Source: a virus. From it: 55,659 nucleotides of DNA. This document shows positions 1-8,412 of this stretch, in pieces. Under the pieces are notes generated by a model. The model did no database searches. It had not been told where the DNA came from and saw only the letters and a program-made list of their open reading frames with translations. The translations under genes were made by a program, and so were the position numbers. How positions within the stretch are numbered: the first letter of the stretch is position 1; each line of letters opens with the position of its first letter. Where the stretch lies: the IMG/VR virus record IMGVR_UViG_3300028920_000083, positions 1-55,659 of that record; one strand, written 5' to 3'.

Positions 1-1106
1 AAGCTAATCTCAGTCCCTCGCGGGAAAGCCTTAGCTTCAATACACTTTGGAACTTCTTTCTCTGGATTGTCATAAGCCCACTGCCACGCTAGTCTATCAG
101 GGAGACTATCAAGATTGAGTTCCCAATCAGGAAAGTCATGCTGGATTTCGTGAATCTCATCCGGCCACGGACAGTCATCACGCATGGTAAGTTCACGTTC
201 TTTATCTGTGAACCCGGATAGTTCTAGCCGCTTACCATTAGGAAGCTCAAGTATCATAGCTCCCATGAGGCCACGCAGCTTAGAGCCTAAGTCTGTAGCC
301 CTACCAGTTATGTATCCTCTCACGATTCCTTCCATATCATTACGCTGCTTGACCTTAAGCAGATTGTAAGATCGTTCAGGATACCATACGCCAGTTGTAT
401 GCCGCAGTATCAGACCCTCACCACCGGCTCTAACAATTCTATTAAGACGATCCTCCATGACATCAACAGCGTCTTTTGTACCAAAAGGTAGTTGCTCTTG
501 ATGGTGGTCTATAACAATTGATTTTGACATCCCGATGTTATGTTTGGGCAAGATATCTCGCATCAGATATAGAGTTGTCTCGAACCGTCTAAGAGGCTTG
601 GGCCTATGAACAAGTTCGTGATAACCTGTAGTATGTTTTATCCACTGCATTATACCCTTGAAAGTCTTTTTGTAATTTGTGTTATTGATTTTACCATCTG
701 CAAAGACCGTTTCATATGCAGGCATGTCGAACACAAAGTAGTTGACATCTTCCCATCCATCACCCGGAATGGTATCTTTAACAGTGGACATGAGTTTTTG
801 ACGGGCATCTTCAATCCATAGCTCCCCGTCTAGGGGTATACGTGGGAGACTATCAAGCCACCAGTCAGGTGCATGTATAACATTGCCGTAACGTGACCAC
901 AAACCTGTAGCTACAGGTGGCTGAATATATCTCTCGTCCTTATCTGTGTTAGCCCAAGGCACATCTGATTTCAACATCCCCCGACTAACTCCACCATCCC
1001 AATACGCGCGCATACCATCTAATTTCTCACTGAGAAAATAGCCACCTATCCCATGCTTCTTGGGATTATAGGTATGCGCTAACATTAGGAACTCACGCTT
1101 TGCCAT
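1..1106 (-). CDS. ATP-dependent DNA ligase, 3' end cut by window edge
   Basis: Seals nicks through a ligase-adenylate intermediate, presumably during phage replication. About 368 codons are visible from ATG 1104-1106; the C-terminus lies beyond base 1. Nucleotidyltransferase motifs are clear: motif I SEKLDGMRA with the adenylated Lys at residue 28, motif III LDGELW near residue 93, motif IV EGLILR, and motif V with LLKVKQ. The start overlaps the end of the receiver-like gene at 1093. If the window ends are joined as a circle the frame closes after three more codons. A DNA rather than RNA ligase is favoured by overall fit, but I have not proved it. Confidence 0.85.
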   Translation of the reverse strand, partial: MAKREFLMLAHTYNPKKHGIGGYFLSEKLDGMRAYWDGGVSRGMLKSDVPWANTDKDERYIQPPVATGLWSRYGNVIHAPDWWLDSLPRIPLDGELWIEDARQKLMSTVKDTIPGDGWEDVNYFVFDMPAYETVFADGKINNTNYKKTFKGIMQWIKHTTGYHELVHRPKPLRRFETTLYLMRDILPKHNIGMSKSIVIDHHQEQLPFGTKDAVDVMEDRLNRIVRAGGEGLILRHTTGVWYPERSYNLLKVKQRNDMEGIVRGYITGRATDLGSKLRGLMGAMILELPNGKRLELSGFTDKERELTMRDDCPWPDEIHEIQHDFPDWELNLDSLPDRLAWQWAYDNPEKEVPKCIEAKAFPRGTEIS

Positions 1107-1476
1107 CGTATTCCTCCATGTACTCGCGTGTATGCCCGACCATGTAAAGGAAAGGCATTACGTATACCTCGTTAAAAGCTATATCCAACTTCTTTTTCAT
1201 CATAATAGCTGCTGGAGTATTGCAGCTATGTATGTATATCCTAGCTGTAGCTGGATCTCCCATGAACTTAACGCCTTCAACAAGATACTCAGCCACATCC
1301 ATACCACTACCTGCGTTGATTCCGAGATCATGGTCAAGCCATATCTCGTCGAAAGCATGTAGATCCATTTGTAAAGCATCTGCCACAGTCTTAACTATAT
1401 GAAGATCATGCTTCCGCATAATTTCACGGAACCATTCATGCCTGAACTTATCGTCCTCGACTACAAGTATCTTCAT
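1093..1476 (-). CDS. Receiver-like protein, probable cyclic-phosphate-processing cREC family
   Basis: A 127-residue protein beginning MKILVVEDD and carrying WLDHDLG about 50 residues in, a layout seen in receiver-like domains of the cREC/cyclic-phosphate-processing type rather than in ordinary two-component regulators. I chose ATG 1474-1476 because it overlaps the upstream sigma gene's stop as ATGA; a longer reading from 1500 would begin inside that gene. It is followed directly by the ligase gene, so a role in nucleic-acid end repair is a reasonable inference. No output domain is present. Confidence 0.6.
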   Translation of the reverse strand: MKILVVEDDKFRHEWFREIMRKHDLHIVKTVADALQMDLHAFDEIWLDHDLGINAGSGMDVAEYLVEGVKFMGDPATARIYIHSCNTPAAIMMKKKLDIAFNEVYVMPFLYMVGHTREYMEEYDGKA

Positions 1477-2138
1477 ACCTTGGCCCCTATCCTTCTGCAC
1501 TTGGCTTCTATCCTATCTAGGATCTTGACGATCCATACGTGAGATTTCTCAAATCTCCAACCTATCTCACGTACTGTGTAGCCCTCAGCTTTGAGCATTG
1601 CCACTTGCTTTTCAAACTCTGAAAGATCCAAAGCATCAAGAAGTTCTTCAAGAGGCACTTCGTTATCTATATGCTTATCGTGACTGAGGAAAGCATCTTC
1701 AAGATAGTTTTCTTCATCATCAGGATGGCTTACCTGTGACACACTCATAGTTATTGGTAAGAACTCCGGTATCGTCATCTTTTCTATGAACTCTTTGAAG
1801 GCGTGACGTGGTATTGGTATCAGGTGATCGGTTTCTAAGAAGTCTTTAATGAATCTTTTCACAGTAGCCACAATGTAGGGTGTGATTTGCAGATCAACTA
1901 GCCTACCCTGTGATGCCCACACAACCGCTTGCGTAAGCCCGACCATGCCGCTTGATATAATATCCTCGCGCTTGTGCGGATATTTATAAATGTATCGCGC
2001 GCATACGCGATGCACTAACTTTATATGTGCAGTTATGACATGGCCTATAGCCTCTTTATCTCCGGCCTTGACTTTTACTACATATTGCGATAGTTCTGAT
2101 TCTGGTATCTCTACCAGATATTCATAGTCTTTGCTCAT
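1473..2138 (-). CDS. Sigma-70-family RNA polymerase sigma factor
   Basis: A 221-residue protein. Residues about 36-75 match sigma region 2 (HRVCARYIYKYPHKREDIISS) and the C-terminal third resembles region 4, a helix-turn-helix with LSEFEKQVAMLKAEGYTVREI. A charged linker lies between them and there is no anti-sigma or region 1.1. It would direct host core polymerase to phage promoters, most obviously the GTTACC/GTAATA sites at 13.8, 14.0 and 48.3 kb. It overlaps the upstream gene by 4 nt (ATGA). Confidence 0.75.
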   Translation of the reverse strand: MSKDYEYLVEIPESELSQYVVKVKAGDKEAIGHVITAHIKLVHRVCARYIYKYPHKREDIISSGMVGLTQAVVWASQGRLVDLQITPYIVATVKRFIKDFLETDHLIPIPRHAFKEFIEKMTIPEFLPITMSVSQVSHPDDEENYLEDAFLSHDKHIDNEVPLEELLDALDLSEFEKQVAMLKAEGYTVREIGWRFEKSHVWIVKILDRIEAKCRRIGAKV

Positions 2139-2545
2139 GCTTCCTCCTCCAGATTCTCGATACCCTTTGCGAAGTTCGGCAACTGCTTCTTGACCTTCTC
2201 GAAGATACCCCGCACATCCAAGTCATAGGTGCCATAGTCAGCTTTGGAAGCATTCTCCAACTCTTTGTAAGGTATAAGGCCCAACTGTGCAGCCCGCGTA
2301 AGCGCGATAAGATGCGCGAGACTTCTTTTGCAATAGTCGTTGTAGAGTATGTAGATATGAGATTCGTAAATCTCCAACGTGTCCAACATAAGGAGTGCGG
2401 ACACAGGCGCAAGTGCTTTTGCGTCCGGGTCTATCTTGGGGCCTTCGTGCATAAGTTCGACGCATACACTAAGAGCGCCGGGATTACCCCCGCCCATTTT
2501 GATGATGACATCACTGGCAGTATCAGTTAGCTTAATCTTAGCCAC
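2135..2545 (-). CDS. Conserved phage protein of unknown function
   Basis: 136 residues, mostly helical, with a GGGNPGAL turn near residue 20 and a DPDAKALAPVSALLMLDTLEIY stretch. I recognise this pattern from other phage genomes but know no function for it. It overlaps the sigma gene start by 4 nt and the upstream Cys-rich gene end by 8 nt, which places it firmly in the leftward operon. No membrane segment or catalytic motif is visible. Confidence 0.6.
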   Translation of the reverse strand: MAKIKLTDTASDVIIKMGGGNPGALSVCVELMHEGPKIDPDAKALAPVSALLMLDTLEIYESHIYILYNDYCKRSLAHLIALTRAAQLGLIPYKELENASKADYGTYDLDVRGIFEKVKKQLPNFAKGIENLEEEA

Positions 2546-2831
2546 GTTCTGGTTCTCCTATATCAAGAGCCACCTTCAACGTCCCCTTTTTATAACCGGG
2601 ACACATACCCTTCTGCCCCGGACAACCACTCCTGATGTGATAATCACAGTTCTCACAACTCTTGGTGCTGTGAAACCGGATTTTAAGATCATACCACTTT
2701 CTAACTGCCTCTGCAAACGGGCCACTTCCCTTGACAAACTTACGCGCGATCTTATATTTCTCCGCCATACTACCCGCGCGCTTAATAAGGGATTTTATAA
2801 TCCGATCCCGTGTTTGTGATTTGATTTCCAT
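2538..2831 (-). CDS. Small Cys-rich protein, possible metal-binding
   Basis: 97 residues from ATG 2829-2831. The C-terminal half has CENCDYH followed by CPGQKGMCPG, five cysteines and a histidine that could bind zinc or an iron-sulfur cluster. Upstream ATGs at 2882 and 2867 are less likely: the first lies in the -10 box of the promoter at 2873-2901 and the second sits on the predicted transcription start, whereas GGAGG stands 11 nt before ATG 2831. Function unknown. Confidence 0.5.
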   Translation of the reverse strand: MEIKSQTRDRIIKSLIKRAGSMAEKYKIARKFVKGSGPFAEAVRKWYDLKIRFHSTKSCENCDYHIRSGCPGQKGMCPGYKKGTLKVALDIGEPERG

Positions 2832-2872
2832 AACGGGCCAATCCTCCGATATTCCGCCGCTTTCCATACTGT

Positions 2873-2901
2873 AGTATATCATACTATGGTGGCCGAGTCA
2901 A
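2873..2901 (-). promoter_or_regulatory. Sigma-70-type promoter
   Basis: On the minus strand TTGACT (2901-2896) and TATACT (2878-2873) are separated by exactly 17 bp, five of six consensus matches in each box. Predicted transcription starts near 2866. It would drive the Cys-rich gene and the genes down to the ligase with host polymerase, inside the larger leftward unit. Confidence 0.65.
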
Positions 2902-2949
2902 TTACAAAATTAAATAAAATTTATAACCGACATTGGCCCCTTATTAAAA

Positions 2950-3420
2950 TCAAATCAGTTTTACTTTAATCCATGCCTCCTTAATTACGAACTGATCGAT
3001 TTTGTAAATCACTCCCATTGGATCATATATTTTCTCACCATCCCACGCTACAGCATGAGGGACTAGACTACCTTCGCGTTGTCCTGTCACTATACCTTCT
3101 TGACCTTCTATCAGATTTAGAAATCGTGCATCGCATTTATGGGCATCCCATATTATCTTCGGTTGTGCCATACCCACTGGTGGCACGTTGCAAGGATATA
3201 AATGTATAGGCATGAGTCCAAGTCCACGACGTATGAAGCAGTCTATAATCTCCTGAATATTGAAGCTACGTATCTGAAAACTCTTGCTAAGTTCGGGCCA
3301 CCATATCTCTTGCCCATCGTGACCGATCTCACGAATCAATATCTCAGGAGGCTCATCAAGTACCATAGCTGCTGAGTAGAGGAGACAGCTATCATTCGGC
3401 TGTTTTAAGAGCTTCATCAT
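2950..3420 (-). CDS. Papain-like (C39-like) peptidase-fold protein
   Basis: 156 residues. The start KQPNDSCLLYSAAMVL places a Cys at the head of a helix as in C39-like and papain-like folds. Near the C-terminus PHAVAWDG and then IYDPMG supply the expected His and Asp/Asn region. It lacks a signal peptide and a cell-wall-binding domain, so I do not call it an endolysin. It could process a phage or host protein or be an inactive relative. It ends 49 nt before the sigma-70 promoter at 2873-2901. Confidence 0.5.
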   Translation of the reverse strand: MMKLLKQPNDSCLLYSAAMVLDEPPEILIREIGHDGQEIWWPELSKSFQIRSFNIQEIIDCFIRRGLGLMPIHLYPCNVPPVGMAQPKIIWDAHKCDARFLNLIEGQEGIVTGQREGSLVPHAVAWDGEKIYDPMGVIYKIDQFVIKEAWIKVKLI

Positions 3421-3625
3421 TTTCTCCTCTAATTATAAGTTTTGATAAAATTTGCTGTGTAAAAGGTACACCAGCTTCGTCTTTACATTCAACACTCTCT
3501 AAAACTCTCTCCACTGAAAATTCGGGTGCCACGCACTTAGGGTCCGAAGCCGGGAACCCATCATATAATGTAAGATACTCTATACTTTGCGTATCAAACC
3601 GAAACCTCGCCTCTATCACTACCAT
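3392..3625 (-). CDS. Small conserved phage protein, unknown function
   Basis: 77 residues from ATG 3623-3625, beginning MVVIEARFRFDTQSIEYLTL. The ARFRFDTxSIEY beginning looks familiar from small phage proteins of unknown role. It overlaps the NYN gene end by 32 nt and the next gene's start by 29 nt. The longer upstream reading (from 3757) lies in the NYN low-complexity tail and is unlikely. No clear Shine-Dalgarno, so coupling is inferred. Confidence 0.5.
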   Translation of the reverse strand: MVVIEARFRFDTQSIEYLTLYDGFPASDPKCVAPEFSVERVLESVECKDEAGVPFTQQILSKLIIRGENDEALKTAE

Positions 3626-4205
3626 CCCGCTCAGGAGTCTCGCTACTAGTTCCGGGTAGTTCTGTATCGTCTCCATCCGTATGAAGAAGTGGCCTAGGTT
3701 CCTTTGTTCCACTAACGCCATCGTCTGGACCCTCCAGTAAGGATTCAGGAATCTCAATAAATTGTCTAGCTATATTTTTGAGATCCCTAGATATACCGCA
3801 AGCAAAGATTACCACATCTACACCACGCTGCTGCGCCCAATCAACAGCCGGAACCAAGTCACCGTCGGCTGTACCTAAGATTATCATATCGAATCTATCA
3901 ATCATATTTACGATGTCAATAGCAATCCCAACATCCCAATCAGCTTTACGCTTGAAGTTAGGTTGATGGCTATAGCTCTTAGGAGTTTTGTATTTAGTAT
4001 GGAAACCTACTTGCTTAAGACAGTATATAAAGTTAGCTGCCTCATTATTAATCTGAGCCCCATAAGCTATAGCTTGTTGAATGTCACCAAGCTCTTTAAT
4101 AAATGCTATGTATTTGGCATAGTCAAGCTTGCGGTCTTGATACTTCTTTGAAATGCAATAGTAAAGATTTGAGACATCTACAAAAACACCAATGCGCTTT
4201 GCCAT
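3594..4205 (-). CDS. NYN/PIN-like domain nuclease
   Basis: 203 residues. The N-terminus RIGVFVDVSNLYY carries the first Asp and Asn of NYN domains, KADWDVGIAIDIV the middle acidic motif, and ILGTADGDLVPAVDWA the final Asp motif; these acidic residues bind metal in the family. NYN proteins are usually RNases or RNA-associated. After residue about 155 the protein becomes a low-complexity acidic tail. ATG 4203-4205 is used because the upstream gene ends at 4207. Its neighbour is a VRR-NUC nuclease. Confidence 0.75.
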   Translation of the reverse strand: MAKRIGVFVDVSNLYYCISKKYQDRKLDYAKYIAFIKELGDIQQAIAYGAQINNEAANFIYCLKQVGFHTKYKTPKSYSHQPNFKRKADWDVGIAIDIVNMIDRFDMIILGTADGDLVPAVDWAQQRGVDVVIFACGISRDLKNIARQFIEIPESLLEGPDDGVSGTKEPRPLLHTDGDDTELPGTSSETPERDGSDRGEVSV

Positions 4206-4206
4206 C

Positions 4207-4569
4207 TTATAGCCCCCTAGCTTTCCATGTATCAAGGTACTGGTACCAGTTGGGTGCTTCAAATAGCTTGGCATACTCATCATCGGTTGCCGCTATTAAT
4301 ATCCAAACACCCGAACCATTGGCACAAATCTTTGGGAAATGTTCCAATTGCGCTGGAGTAAATTTATAACTCTTAGGATTCTTAACCTCTACCCAACGCT
4401 GGCCGTACCTATAATGACATGCAAATAGATCTGGAAATCCGCTTTGGTACATATTACCATGCGTTTCCATCACATGCCAGCCCAAGTTACGAAGATACAT
4501 TATTATAGCAGCCTGTATCTTCGCCTCAGGCCCGGATTTCCCATATGTTTTTAAGTGTTTACGTTTCAA
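4207..4569 (-). CDS. VRR-NUC domain endonuclease
   Basis: 120 residues matching a stand-alone VRR-NUC: an early E..I..AIIMYLRNLGWHV, then SGFPDLFAC with the catalytic Asp, RWVEVKNP with the ExK pair, and FTPAQLEHF. These phage enzymes belong to the PD-(D/E)XK fold and are thought to cut branched DNA. The annotated start is TTG 4567-4569, which overlaps the upstream stop as TTGA. An alternative start is not obvious. Confidence 0.8.
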   Translation of the reverse strand: MKRKHLKTYGKSGPEAKIQAAIIMYLRNLGWHVMETHGNMYQSGFPDLFACHYRYGQRWVEVKNPKSYKFTPAQLEHFPKICANGSGVWILIAATDDEYAKLFEAPNWYQYLDTWKARGL

Positions 4570-5039
4570 TCATCACCGCCAGTGTCGCTAGACGTATCGC
4601 CTGTATCAGCTTCGCTTGATATGCTTCCTTCCTCCCGTGTATCCTCAGGGCTCTTGCCTCCTCCAGAGCTATCTGAATCGCTCTCTCCAGATAATTCGCG
4701 TCCTCCATCTGAGCTATCACCTTCATTGTTCCCGGTTCCTTCGGGTTGAAGGTCGCTTCCCTCAGGATTTTCCGAATCTTCGTTAGACTTGGCTGCCCGC
4801 AAGGCAGCGTCTTTGGCTCCGATTTCTTCGTCATTGAGTATCCCCTTATCTTTAAGAACCATAATACAAACCGTAAAGTTCCTCATAATTGCGGATAATT
4901 GTCCAAGCTTCTTGGACATTATTTTCAACCGTATATCATGCTCCTCTAATATCCTAATCAGCGGTCCCCACTTCTGCTTTTTTCTTGCTTCCTCCCTTCT
5001 TTGCCTTCGACTTTTTTGATCTTCTCTTGATTTCGGCAT
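4566..5039 (-). CDS. Unknown protein with acidic low-complexity tail
   Basis: 157 residues. Residues 1-25 are very basic (KSRRQRREEARKKQK), residues 26-70 are helical, and from about residue 85 the chain is rich in Ser, Gly, Glu and Asp. The acidic tail is also open in another frame (4559-4726), see findings. It overlaps the next upstream gene by 86 nt. No domain recognised. Confidence 0.5.
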   Translation of the reverse strand: MPKSREDQKSRRQRREEARKKQKWGPLIRILEEHDIRLKIMSKKLGQLSAIMRNFTVCIMVLKDKGILNDEEIGAKDAALRAAKSNEDSENPEGSDLQPEGTGNNEGDSSDGGRELSGESDSDSSGGGKSPEDTREEGSISSEADTGDTSSDTGGDD

Positions 5040-5403
5040 TATACTTACCCTTCTTAAAGAAGTCTGGTCTAGACCTACTAACGATGGCCTTTCTAAATAT
5101 TACCAACCGCTCTTTAAGCATCTTCACTTCACGGTGCTCATCAAAATCTTCACCCCACGCTTTATATCGTGTCCATAGCGTTTCGGGTAGAAGCTTACGA
5201 ACAGCCATAACATCTTTATACTCGGATTCATGAATCCTTTCTAACCACTTATGAGCCTCAATAACCATTTCTGATCTGCAAATCTCAGCATTCTCAGGAA
5301 CCTGTAAATATCCCTCCTTAATATTAGCCTCCTGCAACATCAGCCCCATTTCCACCAACATTATCCTCATCTTCTCTAGTCTCTCTACTTTGCTGTAAGC
5401 CAT
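4954..5403 (-). CDS. Unknown helical protein with basic C-terminus
   Basis: 149 residues, predicted mainly helical, ending in a Lys-rich stretch (KRRSKKSKAKKGGSKKK). It overlaps both neighbours (86 nt downstream, 80 nt upstream), so the four small genes from 4566 to 5921 form a tightly packed, probably translationally coupled block ahead of the DNA polymerase gene. The basic end suggests nucleic-acid contact, which is inference only. Confidence 0.5.
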   Translation of the reverse strand: MAYSKVERLEKMRIMLVEMGLMLQEANIKEGYLQVPENAEICRSEMVIEAHKWLERIHESEYKDVMAVRKLLPETLWTRYKAWGEDFDEHREVKMLKERLVIFRKAIVSRSRPDFFKKGKYNAEIKRRSKKSKAKKGGSKKKAEVGTAD

Positions 5404-5725
5404 ACTGCTTCTCCTTTTCTTGAATGGCCTTAATAAGCTCGGCTTTTGTTATCCGAGAATAATTCTTTACCCCTAATCGACCGCCGATATCTCGTAACTG
5501 TCTTAGAGATTTCTCGCCTAAATCTATCGAAGGATGATTGCGTATCCATGCGTTCAACCTTCCTTTCGACTCGGCTCGTATAATCTCAAACACTTCATCT
5601 TTTTGTCTCTTACTTGAATCCGCCCAAAGCCTTTCAAACTTCGGTTGTAAAATAGTTGTCTCAAGGCTCCGTAATAGAAGAACCTTGTTGTGAACCTCCT
5701 CCCGCAATTTGATCAAACGTTCCAT
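5324..5725 (-). CDS. Protein with Rho-N/SAP-like helical motif
   Basis: 133 residues. Residues about 70-105 (SLRQLRDIGGRLGVKNYSR, then TKAELIKAIQ) resemble the Rho N-terminal/SAP/HeH helix-extended-loop-helix fold that binds nucleic acid. The N-terminal half is a charged helix. Overlaps the next upstream gene by 65 nt. Its place beside the DNA polymerase suggests a replication or transcription accessory, but this is not shown. Confidence 0.5.
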   Translation of the reverse strand: MERLIKLREEVHNKVLLLRSLETTILQPKFERLWADSSKRQKDEVFEIIRAESKGRLNAWIRNHPSIDLGEKSLRQLRDIGGRLGVKNYSRITKAELIKAIQEKEKQYGLQQSRETREDEDNVGGNGADVAGG

Positions 5726-5921
5726 CTTCCATGTCCTTTTCTAGTTGTTTGCGTTGTCGTTCCATTAAAAGAACAGCAACCCGCAAATCCTCAGTAAAAC
5801 AATTTAAGGCTGTCTCTTTGAACAGTGCCTCCTCAGCCGATAGTTTTTTAGATGTTGATTTAACAATCAGGTTGTTAGTCATGGCTCGGTAACTAATCAT
5901 TTTTATCTCATGTTCATTCAT
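5661..5921 (-). CDS. Small helical protein of unknown function
   Basis: 86 residues with a central charged helix (TEDLRVAVLLMERQRKQLEKDME) and a Gly/Ser-rich end. Start ATG 5919-5921 overlaps the polymerase stop codon (TAA 5921-5923) by one base, so translation is probably coupled to the polymerase gene upstream. Confidence 0.5.
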   Translation of the reverse strand: MNEHEIKMISYRAMTNNLIVKSTSKKLSAEEALFKETALNCFTEDLRVAVLLMERQRKQLEKDMEDGTFDQIAGGGSQQGSSITEP

Positions 5922-8227
5922 TATTTATCCGCCCAAGATTTAAGCTTATCACTCCAATCAATAGCGATAAGGGGGACTTTCGCTTTTAATCTTTCTACAA
6001 GTGCATCAACTTTTTCTTTTATCAGTGGCACTACCTCCTTTAATGCTGGACACTCTATTTCATCATGGACATTAAGAGGAATAACTCGCCAACGATTTAT
6101 TCCTTCTGGTTGCAATTCCCAAATATCATTTTGCAGCATCTTTGTTATCTCTGCACCCGATGATTGTATCTCATGATTAGCTGCTGCCCTCATGTTAGCA
6201 GCTTGCATAGCAAAGGCCGCAGCAAATAATGCAGACCTACACGCTCCCGAAGCAGACTGTACTCTATCTCGTCGTACCACATTGATCTTGATTTGCTGCC
6301 AGTGCTTTGGAGGATCTTCTGCAAGTGTAAATAAAGTTTTACAAATTTGATTTTCAAGTGTAAAGTAACGTTTGAATCCAAATATTGATTCAACGTAATC
6401 TGCTGGCTCATGCCATTCTACTTTTGTTCCTATACCACCGGGCTGACGCATTGAGCAAAACTTATCAAACGTTTCTTTACGACGCATACCCCAAACTTTA
6501 TATTTATTAATCCAAGCTTGATAAGCTACATTAGCAGCTTCTTCTGTGATTCCTACTCTAGTCTGTAGGGTATAGGCTTCACCGCCATACAACATGGCGA
6601 ATACACCATTCTTAGATCTAATATATTTGTCAGCTTCATCAGGTAATCCTGATGTAGCAAGTATCTCATCATAAGCCATACCGGGGAATAAGAACATTCC
6701 AAATAGACCATGTATCTTTTTACCACTTAATAGATCGATTCTAAGATCAGGATCACCATATACCGCATCAGCTAAAACAACTTCAAAACCTGCAAAATCG
6801 CCACCACACAAAATATAATCAGGGTCAGCGAGTAGAAAACAAGCCCGGACTTCTTTTGTCCTTTTGATACCTTGTGCATTAAGGTCGTCCCCTCCAGACA
6901 TCCTTGAAGAACGAGTGCCAATAACATTGAAACTAGCATGAAAACGACCTGCCCTAATAAGCTTGTCATAAAGTTCTATTTCTTTCTGCGCGTGTCTTGC
7001 CGCTAAAATATCCTGTGCCCTAAGTGCAGCAGGATGAGGTTCACCTGATTCTAGTAATCCTTCACGACAATTATTACAACCCATACCCTCACACTTAGGG
7101 CAGATATCTTCTTTATTCCATCTGGATACCTCCTCCAATATTGGGGCTTTAGTAGTTATCTTCCCACCCACGCGCATCGTGAGTTTTTCTGTTTCACTCA
7201 TCACTTCTTCAAGATACTTACGACAAACGGCAGGTGAATTAAAATTAAACTCGAATTGATGTAACTTCTCCTCAGACTTAACTCTAAGATTTTTTAATCC
7301 TTCTACATCTATTCTGAAACCATGCCATCTAACTGCACCAACCATACAAGCTAGTATACTATCAATATCATCTGGTTCAGGCTTCTTGAAATATTCATAA
7401 AGCATCCGAGTATACTTCACATCATCACTTGCATACGCTCGCGCCAACGAATTGTATGTCCAATGTGATGCGTGCATATGCACAACGTCTGGCCATGCCC
7501 CGCGCCAATTGCCGGGTTCACCAATAGCTAATGCAAAAGGTGCGTAACCCAATTCAACAGGCATAGCCTTGGGCGGTGGCTCAACATCTGCGAACAATTT
7601 TATAGACTCGGTTTCGATACCAAGTGCATCTTGAGCTAGAGCTTTAAGCGCACTTGATGGCGCAAACTTAAGAACAACATCCTTGAATTCAGGCTCAACA
7701 TCCCCGAAGTCATCATGGCGATCTTGAACCTGCCATCTTACTGACTTATCCTTGCGACGGGCAAAATAGACATCATTAAGAGGGATTCTAGAATCAAGCT
7801 CACGGGCTAGTTCCCAAGCTAAAGCTGTTGGAACCTTTTTAATACGGATGTCGTTACGGTCCATTGTAGACTGGTATGGACCTTTACGAGCATGAAGCAT
7901 TAAGTCAAGTGCATGAGCCGGTTTCAGGCATGGTCCCCATCTAGCTTTATCCTCAGCCAGTGCATATTCTTCAATACAATCTATAGGATGCCTACGTGGG
8001 TCTGGTAGACTAATAAGTGTAGTATAAGTTTGACAAAGATGGAACCAATCAAAAGCTAAATTAAAACCACAAATGCCTTCTTCGACAAATGCCTCAATCA
8101 ACTCAATTGTTTCAGAGATTGGAGAATGCCACACAGAATGCAGAATGATTTCGCCATCATCCTGCGCGTACTGTATTAGTACGGTAGGGCCGTGCAAGCC
8201 ACAAGTTTCTGTGTCTACAAAATACAC
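5921..8227 (-). CDS. Family A DNA polymerase with 3'-5' exonuclease domain
   Basis: Replicative polymerase of about 768 residues. The N-terminus has a DnaQ-type exonuclease start (YFVDTETCGL). Family A polymerase motifs follow: motif A GGDFAGFE near residue 470, motif B KNGVFAMLYGG near 540, and motif C VHDEIECP near 720. A CPKCEGMGCNNC zinc-like motif lies in the middle. I prefer GTG 8225-8227 over TTG 8254: GTG shares a base with the stop of the micro-gene upstream (TAGTG) and has GGAG 9 nt before it. It lies in the leftward replication unit. Confidence 0.9.
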   Translation of the reverse strand: MYFVDTETCGLHGPTVLIQYAQDDGEIILHSVWHSPISETIELIEAFVEEGICGFNLAFDWFHLCQTYTTLISLPDPRRHPIDCIEEYALAEDKARWGPCLKPAHALDLMLHARKGPYQSTMDRNDIRIKKVPTALAWELARELDSRIPLNDVYFARRKDKSVRWQVQDRHDDFGDVEPEFKDVVLKFAPSSALKALAQDALGIETESIKLFADVEPPPKAMPVELGYAPFALAIGEPGNWRGAWPDVVHMHASHWTYNSLARAYASDDVKYTRMLYEYFKKPEPDDIDSILACMVGAVRWHGFRIDVEGLKNLRVKSEEKLHQFEFNFNSPAVCRKYLEEVMSETEKLTMRVGGKITTKAPILEEVSRWNKEDICPKCEGMGCNNCREGLLESGEPHPAALRAQDILAARHAQKEIELYDKLIRAGRFHASFNVIGTRSSRMSGGDDLNAQGIKRTKEVRACFLLADPDYILCGGDFAGFEVVLADAVYGDPDLRIDLLSGKKIHGLFGMFLFPGMAYDEILATSGLPDEADKYIRSKNGVFAMLYGGEAYTLQTRVGITEEAANVAYQAWINKYKVWGMRRKETFDKFCSMRQPGGIGTKVEWHEPADYVESIFGFKRYFTLENQICKTLFTLAEDPPKHWQQIKINVVRRDRVQSASGACRSALFAAAFAMQAANMRAAANHEIQSSGAEITKMLQNDIWELQPEGINRWRVIPLNVHDEIECPALKEVVPLIKEKVDALVERLKAKVPLIAIDWSDKLKSWADK

Positions 8228-8310
8228 TAACTTAAACTCCACAATAAGAGCCAAATTAAAACTATTGACCCAAAAACCGCAAAAAGGATTTTGAGATCAC
8301 TTTTGTCCAT
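8227..8310 (-). CDS. 27-residue single-pass membrane micro-protein
   Basis: Starts at ATG 8308-8310 with AAGGAG 5 nt upstream and ends in TAG 8229-8227, which overlaps the polymerase GTG. After MDKSDLK the chain is almost wholly hydrophobic (ILFAVFGSIVLIWLLLW), one membrane helix. Translational coupling to the polymerase is likely. Whether the peptide itself matters is unknown. Confidence 0.45.
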   Translation of the reverse strand: MDKSDLKILFAVFGSIVLIWLLLWSLS

Positions 8311-8410
8311 CTTTCTCCTTAGCATCACGTCGTTCAAAATACCAAGCATACAAAGCAGCACACCCTAACCATGCTATAGGTATTGCTGCTAATAGTATAA
8401 CCTCAAGCAT
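8297..8410 (-). CDS. 37-residue membrane micro-protein
   Basis: ATG 8408-8410 has GGAG a few bases upstream and follows the stop of the zinc-ribbon gene by two bases. Residues 2-25 form a hydrophobic helix and the end is charged (YFERRDAKEKDGQK). It overlaps the 27-residue micro-gene by 14 nt. Unknown function. Confidence 0.45.
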   Translation of the reverse strand: MLEVILLAAIPIAWLGCAALYAWYFERRDAKEKDGQK

Positions 8411-8412
8411 AA

